Positions 1-12,548 are shown, numbered from the stretch's first letter. The stretch is DNA of 64,000 bases from Tricholoma matsutake (GCA_026075535.2 AP026539.1:10478001-10542000); one strand, 5' to 3'. The notes: a model not told the origin generated them from the sequence alone. A program made the numbers and translations.

Positions 1-415
1 AGCCCAATGTTGACAGTTTTGATGTTGTACCCTTGTCAAGCACTCACTGGATGACAGATTTGGAACATAGTTTGTAGGGACATAGATCTGTATCTACACC
101 ATTGATGTTTAGACAACAGCCCAAGTTTATAGCAAAGATTTATCATGTGCCAGTGCAACAGGATACTTGTGAGATGATGTATCAACTCTTGATTTAGTAA
201 GCGCAACAGAAGGAGAGGATTTCCAAGCCGGTAGAGATCATGACAAAGTGAGATGAGAAATGAAGAGGCCCGTGTAGCTACACTACTAGCACACAAGGTG
301 ACATGCCATGTTCAAGCTAACTGAAAACATCAGGAACTCAAAGACAATAAAACAGCCACCCAAACATGATGGGCATCAACAGAACACTGTATATTTAAAC
401 ACTACTGCAGGAGTA

Positions 416-2537
416 CTAGGTGGGCATAGAGATAATAATGACAAATTGGATGTTAGAAGATAGTACAGAACCAGCATTGCCCTTATAAGTGCCCAGCATG
501 TAGCCGACAGACACAATGGAATTCAGGGGAATTTCACATGCACCCTTCTTGTATAAGTGCCAAGAGGTCAATGCTTTGAAATCAGTGTCCATAAACATAA
601 AAGCTGGTGATGATGCTCAACCCGGAAACCCAAACAAAACCCACAAAAAGGCTTCAGATGGTATAACACAAGTCAGAGGAAGGATGCAAGGCCCTCTAGA
701 TGTCACCTGTCAGACCGACCATCAGATAGTCATAAAAGGACTGCTTGTCTAAGCAGTTCAAAGCTAAAAGAATGTGTTTTGAGAACTTTTGAGGATTTTT
801 GAGATGTTGCAATGATTTTTGAGATGTTGCGATATTTTTTGAGGTTTTTTCAAAGAAGTTTCAAGGAATTTTGAGTGCGCAAATATGTTTGGACACAAGA
901 TTGGGGACTAGATGAGTAGTAAAAGCAAAGCAAAGGTGAATCAAGGGAAGCGAGAGCAAAAATAGCGTAATGCGAGGAATTTCAAGGAAGTTTAGTGTAA
1001 AACACCAAACTTTGGACTGAATAAGACTAAACTGAACTCTCAAATCACTGCGATCTGGGAGGAAGATGACGACTTTCTTTCTTTTCTTTGTATCTAGTAC
1101 ATCTTTTTATATAAAATAAAGAAAGTACCTAAAAAGGCTAGAGAGCATGAGGCAAACATGTGGAAAACTCAAGGCAAAAGACAATAGAAGTATATCAGAA
1201 TGATAAAGCAAGACTAGAAAGGGTGAATATAACACATGATGAAGAAATAATAAGAAAGAATAGCTAAAAGTGGACTGTCCTTGTTATAAATTGAATAAAA
1301 CATCGGAAACTGCTTCAAGCGGATTGTATGCATGCACATGCAGTCAAAATGTGTTTGATATACTTGAGATAGTGTCCCATGTGTCCAGCATGCATCTGAA
1401 GATCGTTTGAATAGGAAATACTGTGTCCAAAGATGTTTTTTGAGGTTTGAGGTTTTTTGAAGATTTTTGAAGATTCTTTGGACTTTGTTTGTGGCCCGAA
1501 ATCAGTGCAATATTGTTTGACAATGGTAGGGGATACATCTGGCATGTGTGCGATGACCATTTGGATAGCAATATATTGTCCGATGTCAATTTTCGATGTT
1601 CGATGATTTTTGAAGTCAGTCAAGGAAATATTGGACTTGTTTGAAGGCCAATATCACTGCAATATTGCTCAAAACTGGTTCAGAACTCATCAACGATGTT
1701 CCAAGTGTATATCTTGAGTTGTACGAAGGTTGGGGGAATTGTATCATGGCAGCTGAAGGCATATGAAGAATTTTGAGGTGTCACAAAGAATTTCGAAGTG
1801 TTGCGAAGAATTTTGAAGCATTCTCATGACTTTGTAGAGGTTCATAGAACTTTGGAGGGGTTTGTATGGGTTTGTAGAGCTTTGTAGAGGTCTATAGAAC
1901 TTCATAGAGCTTCAACAATGATCGTAGATGTGTTTTCTGAGCTTGTATGACAAGGTGGATCTATCACCGGCTGGCCATTGTGAGCGTGGCCATCATACAC
2001 AGGCACTGCAGAGCACAAGAGAGTGAGGAGTCATTCAGATGAGGACAATGTAAGCAACTCACCAGGATCGTCATATGAACGAGATGCAGCATAGACAGAA
2101 TCAGCATTTAATGCAACCAAAGGGGAAGAAACTGACTTGAGAACTGACTTGACTGGGAAAGCTGGGGTGGAAGCTAAAAAACCATGTTGAGAATGAAACA
2201 AACTTTGATAAGGAAAACATACCAGGTCACCAATTATCCCACTGCACATCGCAAACCCAAAACTGAGGGGAGACATGTTGCCAGCAATGACATGAAATTC
2301 AAAGAGGTGACCCCAAGCCAACACATACCATCTCATATCTTGTTCCAAAGGTGCAATGGTTACCTTGTGGATAGAGTAGGGCGAATGGCAGGGACCACTT
2401 TTGCAAGGTACCACAAGAAAACTCTCAGTGAGAGTTCCAGACATGATACAGATAGCCAGCCATTTCTAGTCCTTGATCTGAAGGTGATGGTTATTGACAT
2501 AGAGGAGCATAGGGTCAACACAAGCAGTGTTGATGTA
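416..2537 (-). pseudogene. Orphan agaricomycete-type gene, copy 1, split by a solo LTR-like element
   Basis: Function unknown. Minus-strand exons can be followed across the inserted element. The first visible exon (2537 to 2063) follows a CAG acceptor, begins YINTACVDP and contains TGTLTESFLV-like sequence (SGTLTESFLV), HKVTIAPLEQDM and FEFHVIAGN. An intron at 2006-2062 (GTGAG...CTCTGCAG) leads to an exon encoding VPVYDG. After the insertion, the frame resumes at about 603 with PAFMFMDTDFKAL and LPLYKKG-like sequence, then SIVSVGYMLGTYKG and LSSNIQFVII. The same N-terminal block and the same exon start occur near 47.5 kb. The order of blocks resembles hypothetical proteins common in mushroom genomes (memory, not searched). 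A TAG interrupts the first exon (KD*KW), so this copy is dead. Confidence 0.5.
608..1976 (+). mobile_element. Solo LTR-like element, copy 1 (1369 bp)
   Basis: The element starts TGATGATGCTCAACCC and ends TATCA, so the termini are TG...CA with a TGAT/ATCA inverted repeat. It is flanked by CTGG on the left and CCGG on the right, which fit a 4-bp target duplication CCGG with one CpG decayed to TG. Removing it restores the reading frame of the surrounding gene exactly (NGQ-PAFMFMD on the minus strand). An AT-rich TATATAAAATAAAG near 1108 could be its promoter. No coding region lies inside. The sequence is related to the elements at 6702-7675 and 14777-15186. Solo LTR is an inference from the termini; no matching internal region was found. 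Confidence 0.6.
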
Positions 2538-2679
2538 CTGCTTAGAAGAACAGAAGAGGAGGGTTCAGAGGAAGGACCTACAGGCAAAAGTGTGTCAAAG
2601 AAAGAACTATTGAGTGCCAAATATGAAAATGCACTGAACCTCCGACATTGACATGTTGGTGCATGTCTCCACAAAGGGC

Positions 2680-4920
2680 ATGTGCAGAGAGTCCACAGGA
2701 CCTATAAATGGCTTAACCTCACACAAACATCTTGAGGAAGCAGGAAGTCAAAGTCCGGAATTTGAAGCATAAGCAAAATCATGCATGGGAGAGCAGGAAG
2801 ACCTTGGTAGGTTCTGACCAACAATGGGTACTGACAAGATAACAACATCACAGAAAATCCATCTTCTTCTACTAGCTCAGCAATGGCATCAGCTAACTAC
2901 AGCATGAGATTGAGGGGTAGCAACCCTGAGCTACATCAGAATATGTGATAAACAAATGAGACAGTTAACTCACAATTCCTCATCAGAGGCCACCCACTCC
3001 ACAACCTGTTTGCCTTCCTCAGTTTCAGCAGCAGCGGCATCAACATCGCACTCAGGACCATCCTTGATACTATGCACCCAACAAAACTGTGAGCTCAAAG
3101 CACAGGAAATACAAACACTACAATGCACAATGTCAAATCTGATTCCTTGGCTTTGCCTTTCACATCAGAGGTTTGAACATCAGAAATTAATCTAGCATGC
3201 CAGTCAATTGCAAGCTCAGATAAAATAGACTACAACATGATGCACTGCAACACATCAGGAAGATTGTCATCTGAATCAGTCAGTTCAGATAAGGCATGTT
3301 CACCCTCGGAAGCAGGAGGTATGCTAGAAACAACACAATAAGTACTGGAAACAAAGAGGACATAGAGGAATACATACATGGAAGGCAGTGCATGTGATTT
3401 ATGTGCAATCGGCTGGAGAGCCTCCTTCGAAGTCTTCAATGTGCAAAATATTACATGAAGTACCCAAATACTGAAGACACTGAGGGCTAACTTGGTCTTG
3501 ACCACATCACTATAGGTTGCCTTGGCAGTCTTCACAACAGTCCTCCTTATCAGAATCATAAGCATAAGCAAACCATCAAAGACATGAACTTTGGGTGACC
3601 TTTATGAGCAATTCTAATGAAAGGTGAGGCTAATACAAGGCAAAGTAGAAGACCACAAGCTTACTTTGGAGATCCAAACATAACAGTAGGTGAGAAAGCA
3701 CCTTCAGTCAGTATGGCATCCAATGTGGTGCTAGCACGGAGAATGATTAATGTTGTGAGCACACAATAGAACATGTTCCACACAGGTCACCAAAACCACA
3801 GGTAAAAGATTGTATTTCTTAGTTCCAGGAGGGGGAGGCATTTTCTTCATGTGCTTTTTGGCTGGCGAGGCTGGAGACTTGATAATCTCCCTGCGACAAA
3901 AAGTGAGTCAAAAAGCAAAGCATATAATAAATTGGTGTGAAGACGCTCACATGTCGGAAGAATTGGTGTCAACAGTGGGTCTAATCTTGCATTTTTTGGG
4001 GCTGGTGCTAGTGCTGCAAACAAATTAGAGATGTAGAACTACATACACAAACAATAGCTTACATTTGAGAGCTTGCAGTGAGCTCATCATTAATGAGGCT
4101 GCAAGTAGGAATTCCAAATATATAAGTGCAGTAGAAAGTAGAAGGCAAAAACAAGAATGATAATGAACGACTGGATCTCAATTTCCTCCCTGGGGAATAA
4201 ACAATGAGTTAGAGTATCACAGCAAGAAACCACAGTAGGGATAGGTACTTGAACAATTTTTTGGGCGATTTCATAGTTGGTTTAGCAGGGGAGCTCAAAT
4301 GCGCAACAAGATCAGGTAACATTCAAGAGCAAGCAATGGATACACACCTGTGGGCTTTGGAAGTGGGCTTGGAAGGCATTTCTTTGAGACAATGTGATTA
4401 GGGTCAGGAGGGCAGGGGCAAGATATTGCAGCAGTGTGGGCAGCATTCAAGATTTTATACAGCATGGTCCTTATCTGGCAGAAACAGGCATAAAAAAAAG
4501 GAAGGATGATGCCACCTGTTTCACTGTTTCATGAAAACACATCAGAAAGATGATGGCAGGAAGGGACAGCAAGAATTTACTGGAAAAAAAAGAACACACA
4601 CAGGTGTTTGAGAAGTAACGAGTGGGGTAATTCAAAGTTTGAATCAGCACACCTTTGAAGTTTGAATGGTAATCACAATGTGCAATGAATGATGGAACAT
4701 GGACAGTCATGAAGCGAATATTTGCTGTGCCTGTCAGCTGAGCAACAAAGCAGGTGAGTGATAAGAAGGATCCGCCTGCACCAAAATACTGAGAGAATTG
4801 GGAGAAGCACCAAAAGAATATTGGCGCATCACAAATAGCACGAAGCCAGATAAGAACACCTGAGTTGCAAGTGTGGGCATGAGATCTGTTAATGAAGACA
4901 ATGAGATCATAATTAATCAA
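2680..4920. other. Stretch without a supported gene
   Basis: Short open frames on both strands show no recognisable domain or coherent exon chain. Part of it may be upstream exons of the orphan gene ending at 2537, because splice-like GT/AG pairs occur, but no homologous peptide was recognised. AT content is even and no repeat stands out. Confidence 0.4.
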
Positions 4921-5208
4921 AGAACCAGGAAAGTCAGATGACGCAATCTTTTTTGCAACAGGTCAAAGAAGTAAGACCAGAGCAATTCACAGAGTATCAA
5001 CACCTCATTGCAATCTCTGCATGTTTGGCAGAAATAAGAAAGACAGAAGAACCTGCATGGCTGGCTTTCAAGGAAACAGCAAGACCAAAAAGTTCAAAAA
5101 TTTCAAGGGAAAGAATGCAAAACACCGCATGGTGACAATAGACAATGTGTATCCTTGGTGTTCATGGTAACAACGACTCCAAAACATTGGAAATATTTAG
5201 AGAGGCTA
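4921..5208. other. Left flank of the gypsy element
   Basis: No gene seen. The last bases, TTTAGAGAGG, resemble the purine-rich tract before the 3' LTR (TTAGAGAGGGGG at 13861-13872). This could be coincidence or the end of an older tandem copy. The 5 bp before the LTR (GGCTA) are not repeated after the 3' LTR. Confidence 0.3.
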
Positions 5209-5633
5209 TGTAAGGGGACTAGGGGGTGCCCTGTGTGTTTCTCCTATTTTTTATGTTTGTTCTATATTTTTCCTCACTTCATTTCCTTCTATTCTTCATT
5301 TTCTATGATTCTTCCAGATTTTATTACTAATTTTCCCTTTCTATCATGTTTGTGCATGTTGACAGTTTTATATTTAGAGGCAGAGCACCCCTTCCGACAT
5401 CTACCCCTTGGTATGATGTCATTCGGCGGCCTTGATCTGCCTATCTCTGCCTTTTCTATTTTTAGGTTATTATTTGATTTTTGTCATCTTCACATATACT
5501 GGGCATCAGCAAAGGGATCCTTAGAGTTTTCTCTTCGGATTTCCTTTTGCTAGGTGCATCCCCAATCCCTGTACTATGTAGTATAATTTTGACTTTGGAT
5601 TTCCCTTTGCTAGAGGCTGAGGTTGCCCTTATA
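5209..5633 (+). repeat. 5' LTR of the gypsy element (about 425 bp)
   Basis: It begins TGTAAGGGGACTAGG and ends CCCTTATA. The termini form an inverted repeat TGTAAGGG/CCCTTACA in which the last C has become T. It matches 13876-14288 over its length, with scattered substitutions and an 11-bp block (AGAGGCTGAGG) that the 3' copy lacks. Confidence 0.85.
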
Positions 5634-6697
5634 GTAGAAAACTCTCCCCTAAGGCCCGAAATTGTGAATGCACTGCCCAAGATAGGCAGGTACAGAGTGG
5701 ATGATGCTTCCCAAAGCTCCACAGACTCCCTACACACCGTTCCAGACAGTCTCACCTTTACTGCGCTGCCATTTTCACCAAACGCACCCCCTAGCGACAT
5801 GGATGCATCAGAGTGCCTCAACGTGCTTGAAAGCGACGTTTCTGGAATATGCGCACAAATTGATTCACTTAAATCTACGATCAAAAACTTCATCAGGACC
5901 CTCCAGACTAACCCTATGACCAATATTCCCCCCATTGCGACTCCAAGCGCACCCAACAATGATGTACTGCCAAACGCGCCCACTAAAGAGCGTGCCCAGA
6001 TCAAACTGTCTCCCCCTGCTGAATTTAATGGCACACGTGCACAGGGACGTGCATTCCTTAATCCCTGTGAGTCATACATCAGTCTCCAGTTGCATCAATT
6101 TGTCGATGAGGCTGCAAAAATTTATTGGGCCTTCACATACATGAAATCTGAATGCACCTATCTCTACATGGACCATATTCTGCATCAAACTAAAGAACTC
6201 GGTTCTCTACCTTTCTCCACTTGGGGTGACTTTTGAGCTGAGTTTGTACACCACTTTTGTCCCCTCAACGAGCACCACTGAGCAGTGACACAACTTGAGT
6301 CATCCTCTTACCACCAGGTGCATCGATCTGTGGACAATTATATTGATGAGTTTAAGGATTTGGTGGACATGGCAGGATATGGGAGTGGGCTACCAGTGGT
6401 GGTGAAGTTCCAACGGGGCCTCAACTGAGAAATTCAGGACCAGATTGCACAGATGTTGGAAGGGTGCCCAGCAGACGATGATATCTATGCTTGGTATGAA
6501 GCTGCTTCACTCTGTGACAAGAACCGACTCACAAATGTGGCGTTTAATGCTGCATTCCATGCTCCAACTACCACTCATGCACCCTACACCTTCAATTGAA
6601 CCCTTCCCCACCTTAAGCCCATTCCTGTGCATCAAACTCCCACACCAGCTGTCAATGTCCCAGTACCAATGGATGTTGGTGCAGCCCGCAGCCATGC
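5634..6697 (+). pseudogene. gypsy gag, N-terminal part
   Basis: One frame runs from the LTR to the insertion site with four in-frame TGA codons (6234, 6279, 6426, 6597). It encodes a retrotransposon gag: a Ser/Pro-rich N-terminus, then PPAEFNGTRAQGRAFLN, a matrix/capsid-like region with WGDF*AEF and YIDEFKDLVDMAGY, and FQRGLN*EIQDQIAQM. At three or more of the stops the family residue is Arg, so CGA to TGA is likely. The frame ends in SHAR at the 4-bp target site of the inserted element and continues at 7680. It would package the RNA in virus-like particles. It is not functional as read. Confidence 0.8.
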
Positions 6698-6701
6698 ACG
6701 T

Positions 6702-7675
6702 TGATGATGCTCAACCCAGAAACTCAACCAAAACCAACTAAACAGGTCTTAGGAGATATAACATGAGTCAGAGAAAGGTTGTGAGGTGGTACTGAATATC
6801 ACCATGTTATCCAAAGGCCGGTAAATGTACTGTACAATGTTGTGAAGCCATATTAGGCTGTGCAAAGTTCTGCAAAGCTGTCTGAAGTAATGCAAAACAC
6901 TATGAAGCATTCCGAAATGATACAAGAGAGTTTAGCAGTGATGTGGAGAAGTTTGAGAATCTCTGAAATGGTTTCACAAGTTTGGGAGATGGTGACAATA
7001 GTTGAAAGCGAGGTAAGAGACGATGACACAACAGATAGGTGATGTGATGAGAGTTTCGAGAGTCTATGTGGCAAAATGACATAGTTCGCAGAATACTTTG
7101 AGTGAGTTCAGATGAAGACTGAGCTGAAACTCAAGAGTTAAACCCTTAAGTCAGATGATAGGCGATGTGAGAAGACGATTTTTCTGGCTCTATCGACAGT
7201 AAATACACCAAGCTATATATGTTTTAGAGAGATAGTACTAAAAAGGTAAAAGGCCATGAGGCAAAACATGTGGTAAATGTGAGGCAGTGAACAAGGTGTT
7301 GAAATCATGAAGTAAATGAGAAAATGATAAGAAAGAAACATGCCATATACATGATATATCAAATCTCCTTGTCTTGTGGTTCCAATAAATCATGAATATG
7401 TTGAAAAGCACCTTGATGTGCACTAAGTTGCTAGCCATTGTGTTTCTTCCTGTTTGTGGTGGCGGGAATGCGATGTGTTAGTGTGTGTAATGGTGGGAGC
7501 ATGCGTTCGAGGTTCAGTATGATAGGAATATGGCAGCCAAAGTCAAAGTGTCATTTCATTGTTTCATGCATTCATAGGCGTTCATAAGCATTCGCGAAAT
7601 CGTAGGACTTTGGGAAGGAGGTGTCCAAGTGTGATATCTTGATTTCAGAGCTCTGCTGTCATAGTGGACCTATCA
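6702..7675 (+). mobile_element. Solo LTR-like element, copy 2 (974 bp), in gypsy gag
   Basis: Termini are TGATGATGCTCAACCC and CTATCA. The flanks are ACGT (6698-6701) and GCGT (7676-7679), a 4-bp target duplication in which one CpG has decayed to CA. Excision joins the gag frame as HARRLDLCYCC. It shares its left end with copies at 608 and, inverted, at 15186, and the right ends of copies 1 and 2 also align. It is shorter than copy 1, so internal deletions are likely. No open frame inside looks genuine. Confidence 0.65.
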
Positions 7676-7679
7676 GCGT

Positions 7680-7895
7680 AGGTTGGATCTCTGCTACTGT
7701 TGTGGGGAAACTGGGCACAGGGCTGGAGTGTGTCCCCATCATCAGGATATCTGCATGCTCACCCCCGAGGGGCGAGATGAACTCCTCCAAGACTTGTTGG
7801 CACTTGTAGATGTCGAGAAAGTGAAGGATCAGGTTGCAGAGGAGATCAAGTCAGAAGTTGTAGAGGAGCAGGATTTTTCTATTCGCAGTGAGTGA
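7680..7895 (+). pseudogene. gypsy gag, zinc knuckle and C-terminus
   Basis: The peptide begins RLDLCYCCGETGHRAGVC, a CX2CX4HX4C zinc knuckle that binds nucleic acid, in the same frame as the gag before the insertion. It continues with CPHHQD and an acidic C-terminus ending in TGA. The pol frame begins about here in another frame, so a frameshift or a normal gag-pol overlap lies near 7890. Confidence 0.75.
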
Positions 7896-10800
7896 ATCAT
7901 ATGCCCTCACTGCCTGTCCATAACCACTTTGAAGTCTTGTCAGTTGAATCCCCAGAGAATGAATCAATTTCTGTGACTGTTCCCCTCTCCAACCCTTCAA
8001 AGTTGGCTGAAGACGTACCTGCTCTTCCCATCTCTCCCTCTGCTCCACACCCCAAAAATAAATCATGGGAGCATAAAATACCATGCAAATATATTGTTGC
8101 ATCCACTCCCTCTACACATTCCTTGAACCTAGCAATCAAACTGCAGACAACCAACACTGGACAGATACTCGGTGTCTCTGCACTCCTGGACTCCGGTGTG
8201 ACTGGTCTCTTCATCGATGCCCATCTTGCACAACAACATCACCTAAATACTCGCTCACTCTCATGTCTGATACCTGTGTATAATGTGGATGGGTCCCCAA
8301 ATGAAGCTGGTGCCATCCAAGAGGTTGTAGACCTGGTCCTCCATTACAAAGATCATAGTGAGCATGTCCTTTTTGCTGTCACTCAATTAGGAAAGCAAAA
8401 GGTGATTTTGGGCTATCCGTGGCTTTGAGACCATAACCCAGAGGTCGACTGGCATACCAGGGAGGTTACCATGAGCCGATGTCCATCCTGCTGTCATACT
8501 TGCTTCACAGAAGCCAGGCAAGAACATCGTGGACAGAAGGCTGCAATACAACGTACTCAGAAGTGTTGTGCCAGACCCCTGCCTATACCTGAAGTGGAGT
8601 TGGAAGGGGTTCCTGATCTGATGCTGGACTCGGATGATGAGGAGGAGGAGCCAGAGGAAGTGGAGGAAGGTGATCGGATCTTCTACACTGCAATTTGTCC
8701 ATCGCACGAGGTGTGTGCTACATTGAACATATCCCAACACCTCACCGAGGCCTTCCACAAAAATAATGCTGCTAAATCCTCTACTAATTCCTTGCTCCCT
8801 CATCTCCATGAGTTTGGAGATGTGTTCTCCAAGGAATCATTCGACTCTCTCCCTGCGTGCAAGCCATGGGATCATGCAATCAAACTCACCCCCGGTGCAA
8901 CCCCTTCATCCTGCAAGGTCTATTCTCTCTCTCCTGAAGAACAATGACAGCTTGACCAGTTCATCGATGAGCACCTGGCCTCTGGACATATTCGACCATT
9001 GAGGTCACCCATGGCCTCTCCCTTTTTCTTTGTCAAGAAGAAGGATGGCTCACTTTGACCAGTTCAAGACTACAGAAGGCTCAATAACATCATGGTCAAA
9101 ATTTGCTACCCATTACCTCTCATCTCTGAACTTGTGAACCAGCTCTGTGGAGCCCGATACTTCACCAAGCTCAACATCTGTTGGGGCTACAATAATGTGA
9201 GGATAAAGAAGGGAGATGAGTGGAAGGCAGCCTTTTGTACCAACTGTGGTCTTTTTGAACCACTTGTCATGTTCTTTGGCCTTACTAATAGTCCTGCCAC
9301 CTTTCAGACCATGATGAACAACATTTTCCATGACCTCATCCTTGAAGGCGTTGTCTGCATCTATCTTGACGACATCCTCATCTTCACTCACACGGTTGAA
9401 GAGCACCGTCACATCACACGCCTTGTCCTAGAATGGCTTCGACGGTACAAACTCTACCTTTGTCAGGACAAGTGCAAGTTTGAGAAGACCAAGATTGAGT
9501 CCCTCAGCCTGATTATCTCAGAGGGTCAGGTGGAGATGGATCCTATCAAGGTGAATGGGGTCACGGCTTGGCTGATGCCCACAAACAAGAAAGAGGTGCA
9601 GTCTTTCCTGGGCTTCATCAATTTCTATCAGCATTTTATCAAGGATTTCTCACATCATGCACAACCACTGTTTGACTTGACAGGAAAGAAGGCATGGAGG
9701 TGGGATAATGCACAACAGGAGGCCTTCAAAAGGCTTAAGGAGATGGTCACTTCTGCTCCCATCCTTACCTTTGCTTATGATTCGCATCCTTTTTGTGTAG
9801 AAGCTGACAGTTCTGACTTTGCGATGGGCGCCGTGTTGTCTCAGCAGTCTCTGGAGGACCAGAAGTGGCATCCTGTTGTGTTCTACTCCAAAAGCCTTAG
9901 TGCTGTAGAGAAAAATTACGAGATCCATGACAAGGAGATGTTGGCGATAATACGTGCGCTTGAGGAGTGGTGACACTTCCTCGAGGGTGCCCAACATAAG
10001 GTGGAAATTTGGATGGATCACAAGAATCTCGAGTACTTTATGATGGCCAAGAAATTGAACCATCGTCAAGCTTGTTGGTCCCTGTATCTATCCAGATTTG
10101 ACTTCTCCTTGCACCACTGTCCAGGTCACAGCATGGGGAAGACCAATGCCCTCTCCCGACGTGCAGACCATGGGGATGGCAGTGATGACAACCAAAACAT
10201 TGTGTTGTTGCAGCCAGACCTGTTCACCATTTGGGCACTGGAAGGCATCACACCCCAGGGCAAGGAGTGGGACATCCTACGTGACATTCATCACACAAAC
10301 CATAGCAGTTTACATGAGGATGTTGTTGCCCAAGCTGTTAAAGAACTGAGGAAGGGATCCACCCTTTCTTTGCATGTGGCAGAGTGGGCTGAAAAAGAGG
10401 ACTTGTTGTATTTCAGGGATTGCATCTATGTCCCCAATGACCCAGACCTTCACCGGCACATCATATCCCAACACCATGACTCACAGATTGCTGGTCATCC
10501 TGGACACTGGAAGACCTTGGAGCTCACCTCATGGAATTATTGGTGGCCACAAATGTCACAGCTCATTGGTCAGTATTGTTGCACTTGTGACCTTTGCTTA
10601 TGCACCAAGGTTCCTCATCACAAACCCATTGGTGAGCTACACCCTCTTCCTGTCCCAGAGAGTTGTTGGGATGTTGTCAGCATTGACTTTGTGGTGGAGT
10701 TGCCAGAGTTGAATGGGTTTGATGTGGTGATGTGCACAGTTGATTCAGTGGGAAAACATGCTCACTTCATTCCCACTCACACCACTGTCAGTGCCCTGGG

Positions 10801-10897
10801 TGCCGCCCAACTCTACCTCCACCATGTGTGGAAATTACATGGACTTCCTGGTGCTTTCCTCTCTGATCATGGCCCTCAGTTCATGGCAGTTGATTAG
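7892..10897 (+). pseudogene. gypsy pol: protease-like, reverse transcriptase, RNase H, integrase start
   Basis: A single frame of about 3 kb is interrupted only by TGA at 8426, 8945, 9056 and 9971. The protease-like region reads ALLDSGVTGLFID. RT follows with the KKDGSL*PVQDYRRLN block, FFGLTNSPATFQ and catalytic YLDD (CIYLDDILIF), then the thumb GFINFYQHFIKDFS. RNase H has FCVEADSSDFAMGAVLSQQ and the GHSMGKTNALSR end. The integrase zinc finger (H...H...CCTCDLC) and two catalytic Asp positions (SIDFVVELP, FLSDHGPQF) precede the break at 10897. Several expected Arg are Cys (NICWGYNN, FCTNCGLFEP). It copied the element RNA and integrated it; it is now inactive. Confidence 0.9.
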
Positions 10898-11375
10898 CCG
10901 GCTGTGCATTTGGGCATGGTGATGCTCATTCGTCGCTTGTATGCCAGGTGTATGTAACCTGGCTCAGTCCCCTGGGGGCATCGAATACCCTCTGTGCAAT
11001 GGCTGTTGATTATGGGGCAGATCTGGGTCATCCCCATCAATTCCATCTCCATCATCAGGAGGCCCGCCATCACCACCTCCAGGTGCACCATAGGAGGTAC
11101 AGTTTTGATCATGGCAGCATGGTGTATTGGATCTGTCTGGAGGGTGTTGACAGCTCCCATTGCTCCAATCCTTGGGCCCATCACCACCAGGGTCATTAGG
11201 CACTGGGGGTTGGCTTGTCACATGTGCATAGCTAGGGCATGGCATGGGTAACCCCTGGGTAAATTTTGCTGTACCCATACCCATACCCATGAACACCATA
11301 ACCTGTTCAGGTAAGGGTACAGTGTCCCCCACAGGTTTTGGGGGTTACCCGCAATGTTTGTGGGTTTCCAAGTGC
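10898..11375. other. Unexplained insert in gypsy integrase
   Basis: The integrase frame stops at 10897 and the same gypsy sequence (GTGATGTGCACAGTTG) starts again at 11376. The insert has no recognisable coding. Its right 80 bp (from about 11293, repeated ACCCAT, GGGTAAGGGTACAGTG, GGGTTACCCGC) match the last 80 bp of the window in inverted orientation, so it ends in the terminal sequence of a repeat family. No target duplication is visible. Confidence 0.5.
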
Positions 11376-11597
11376 AGTGATGTGCACAGTTGATTCAGTG
11401 GGAAAATGTCAGTAATTTACACTCCTCCACCTATTCCGATCGGACTCACCGGATTCCAGTGGATTCCAGTGGATTCCGGTTATTCCGACCAGATTCCAGT
11501 TACTCCAGATGCTCAACTTAGAGTATATACCCTAATGGATAGTCAAATTTCAAGTCTTAAGTTGTCAAAGTGCCTACAAAATATATTTGTGCAGAGT

Positions 11598-11677
11598 AAG
11601 GATTGAACTCAAGACATCTTGATTAGAGTGATCCCACGACAAACCAAACATGTGTGCTTAACCAGTTGAGCCACAGG
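11598..11677 (-). repeat. tRNA-like module (outward-facing), left end of element A
   Basis: On the minus strand an A-box TGGCTCAACTGG is followed about 60 bp later by a B-box GAGTTCAATCC, as in tRNA-derived Pol III promoters. No 7-bp acceptor stem can be formed, so this is SINE-like rather than a tRNA gene. An equivalent lies at 19113-19192. Confidence 0.65.
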
Positions 11678-11764
11678 AGAATTATTAGTTAGTAATATAA
11701 TGTTTATTCATGACACTCTAATTTTTTTCGAAGTAGTTAAGATCAAAATTTTTTAATTAACCAC

Positions 11765-11978
11765 ATCCCTCACATTGAATGCGAGGGAGTGGGCATGATT
11801 GTGATTATATACATAAAAAGCTAACCCCTTGCGCCGAACGTGAGGGGGGAGGTAAAAACATGAAGAAAAAAATCCCTCCCCCACGCAAAATGGGGGAGGG
11901 GGGGCACAATACTAATAAATAATTAAAAGTACAAAAAAAATCCCTCCCCACACAAAGTGTGGGGGAGGGGGAGGGGAC
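11765..11978. repeat. Row of short GC-rich hairpins in element A
   Basis: Consecutive inverted repeats such as CCCTCACATTGAATGCGAGGG and CCCCACACAAAGTGTGGGG are separated by AT-rich spacers. The same motifs occur inverted at 18760-19030 and in degenerate form at 29700-29880 and 56870-56895. Each arm is 7-9 bp with a 3-5 base loop. Confidence 0.7.
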
Positions 11979-12017
11979 ACAACCCCGCTGTTGTCTGTCA
12001 TTCCACCCACATTCCAC

Positions 12018-12190
12018 CCCACGAGCAGTTACTCGTGAGGCTGGGGGTGGGTGGCTTGTCGTTGTTGTCATTCCACCCACGATCCACCCCATGAGCAGTT
12101 GCTCGTGAGGCTGGGGGCAGGTGGTGTGTTGTCATCTCCTATCTGGGCACCTAGGCATCGTTCCACCCATGTTCCACCCCACGAGCAGGA
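12018..12190. repeat. Palindrome cluster (GAGCA-NN-TGCTC) in element A
   Basis: Palindromes ACGAGCAGTTACTCGT (12021) and TGAGCAGTTGCTCGTG (12092), plus a half copy (12181), sit in near-identical context: CCACCC upstream and AGGCTGGGGG downstream. Spacing is about 70-90 bp. Confidence 0.75.
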
Positions 12191-12483
12191 CAATTGCCAT
12201 CATTTGGGCCCGCATTCCATCCAGTTGGCTCATTTGAAGGTGGTGGTGATGGTGGCAGTGGGCATGGGAATGGTGGTGGTGGGTGCACATGCAGTGGTGG
12301 TGGTAGAGTGGAGAGGAGGAGGAGGCAGTGTTGGCAACAGTGGTGGTGGTGGTTGTGAGCTAGCAGTCACATGTCACATGTCATGCATATGCGTACTTAT
12401 TAATTATTTCATTAATGGCTGTGATTAACTATGTACCTTGGTTGGGTAATAAATGTATTAAATGTATGTAGAAGAATAATTGC

Positions 12484-12548
12484 TTGGTAGCTCAGTGGTT
12501 AAGCATGCTGTTATGTGTGCAGACCCAAGGTTGAGTGTTTGATTCTTG
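12484..12548 (+). repeat. tRNA-like module (outward-facing), right end of element A
   Basis: A-box GGTAGCTCAGTGG and a B-box relic GTGTTTGATTC on the plus strand, pointing to the right terminus. The second module type differs from the one at the left end. CpG decay of the B-box is likely (GTTCGATTC expected). Confidence 0.65.
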
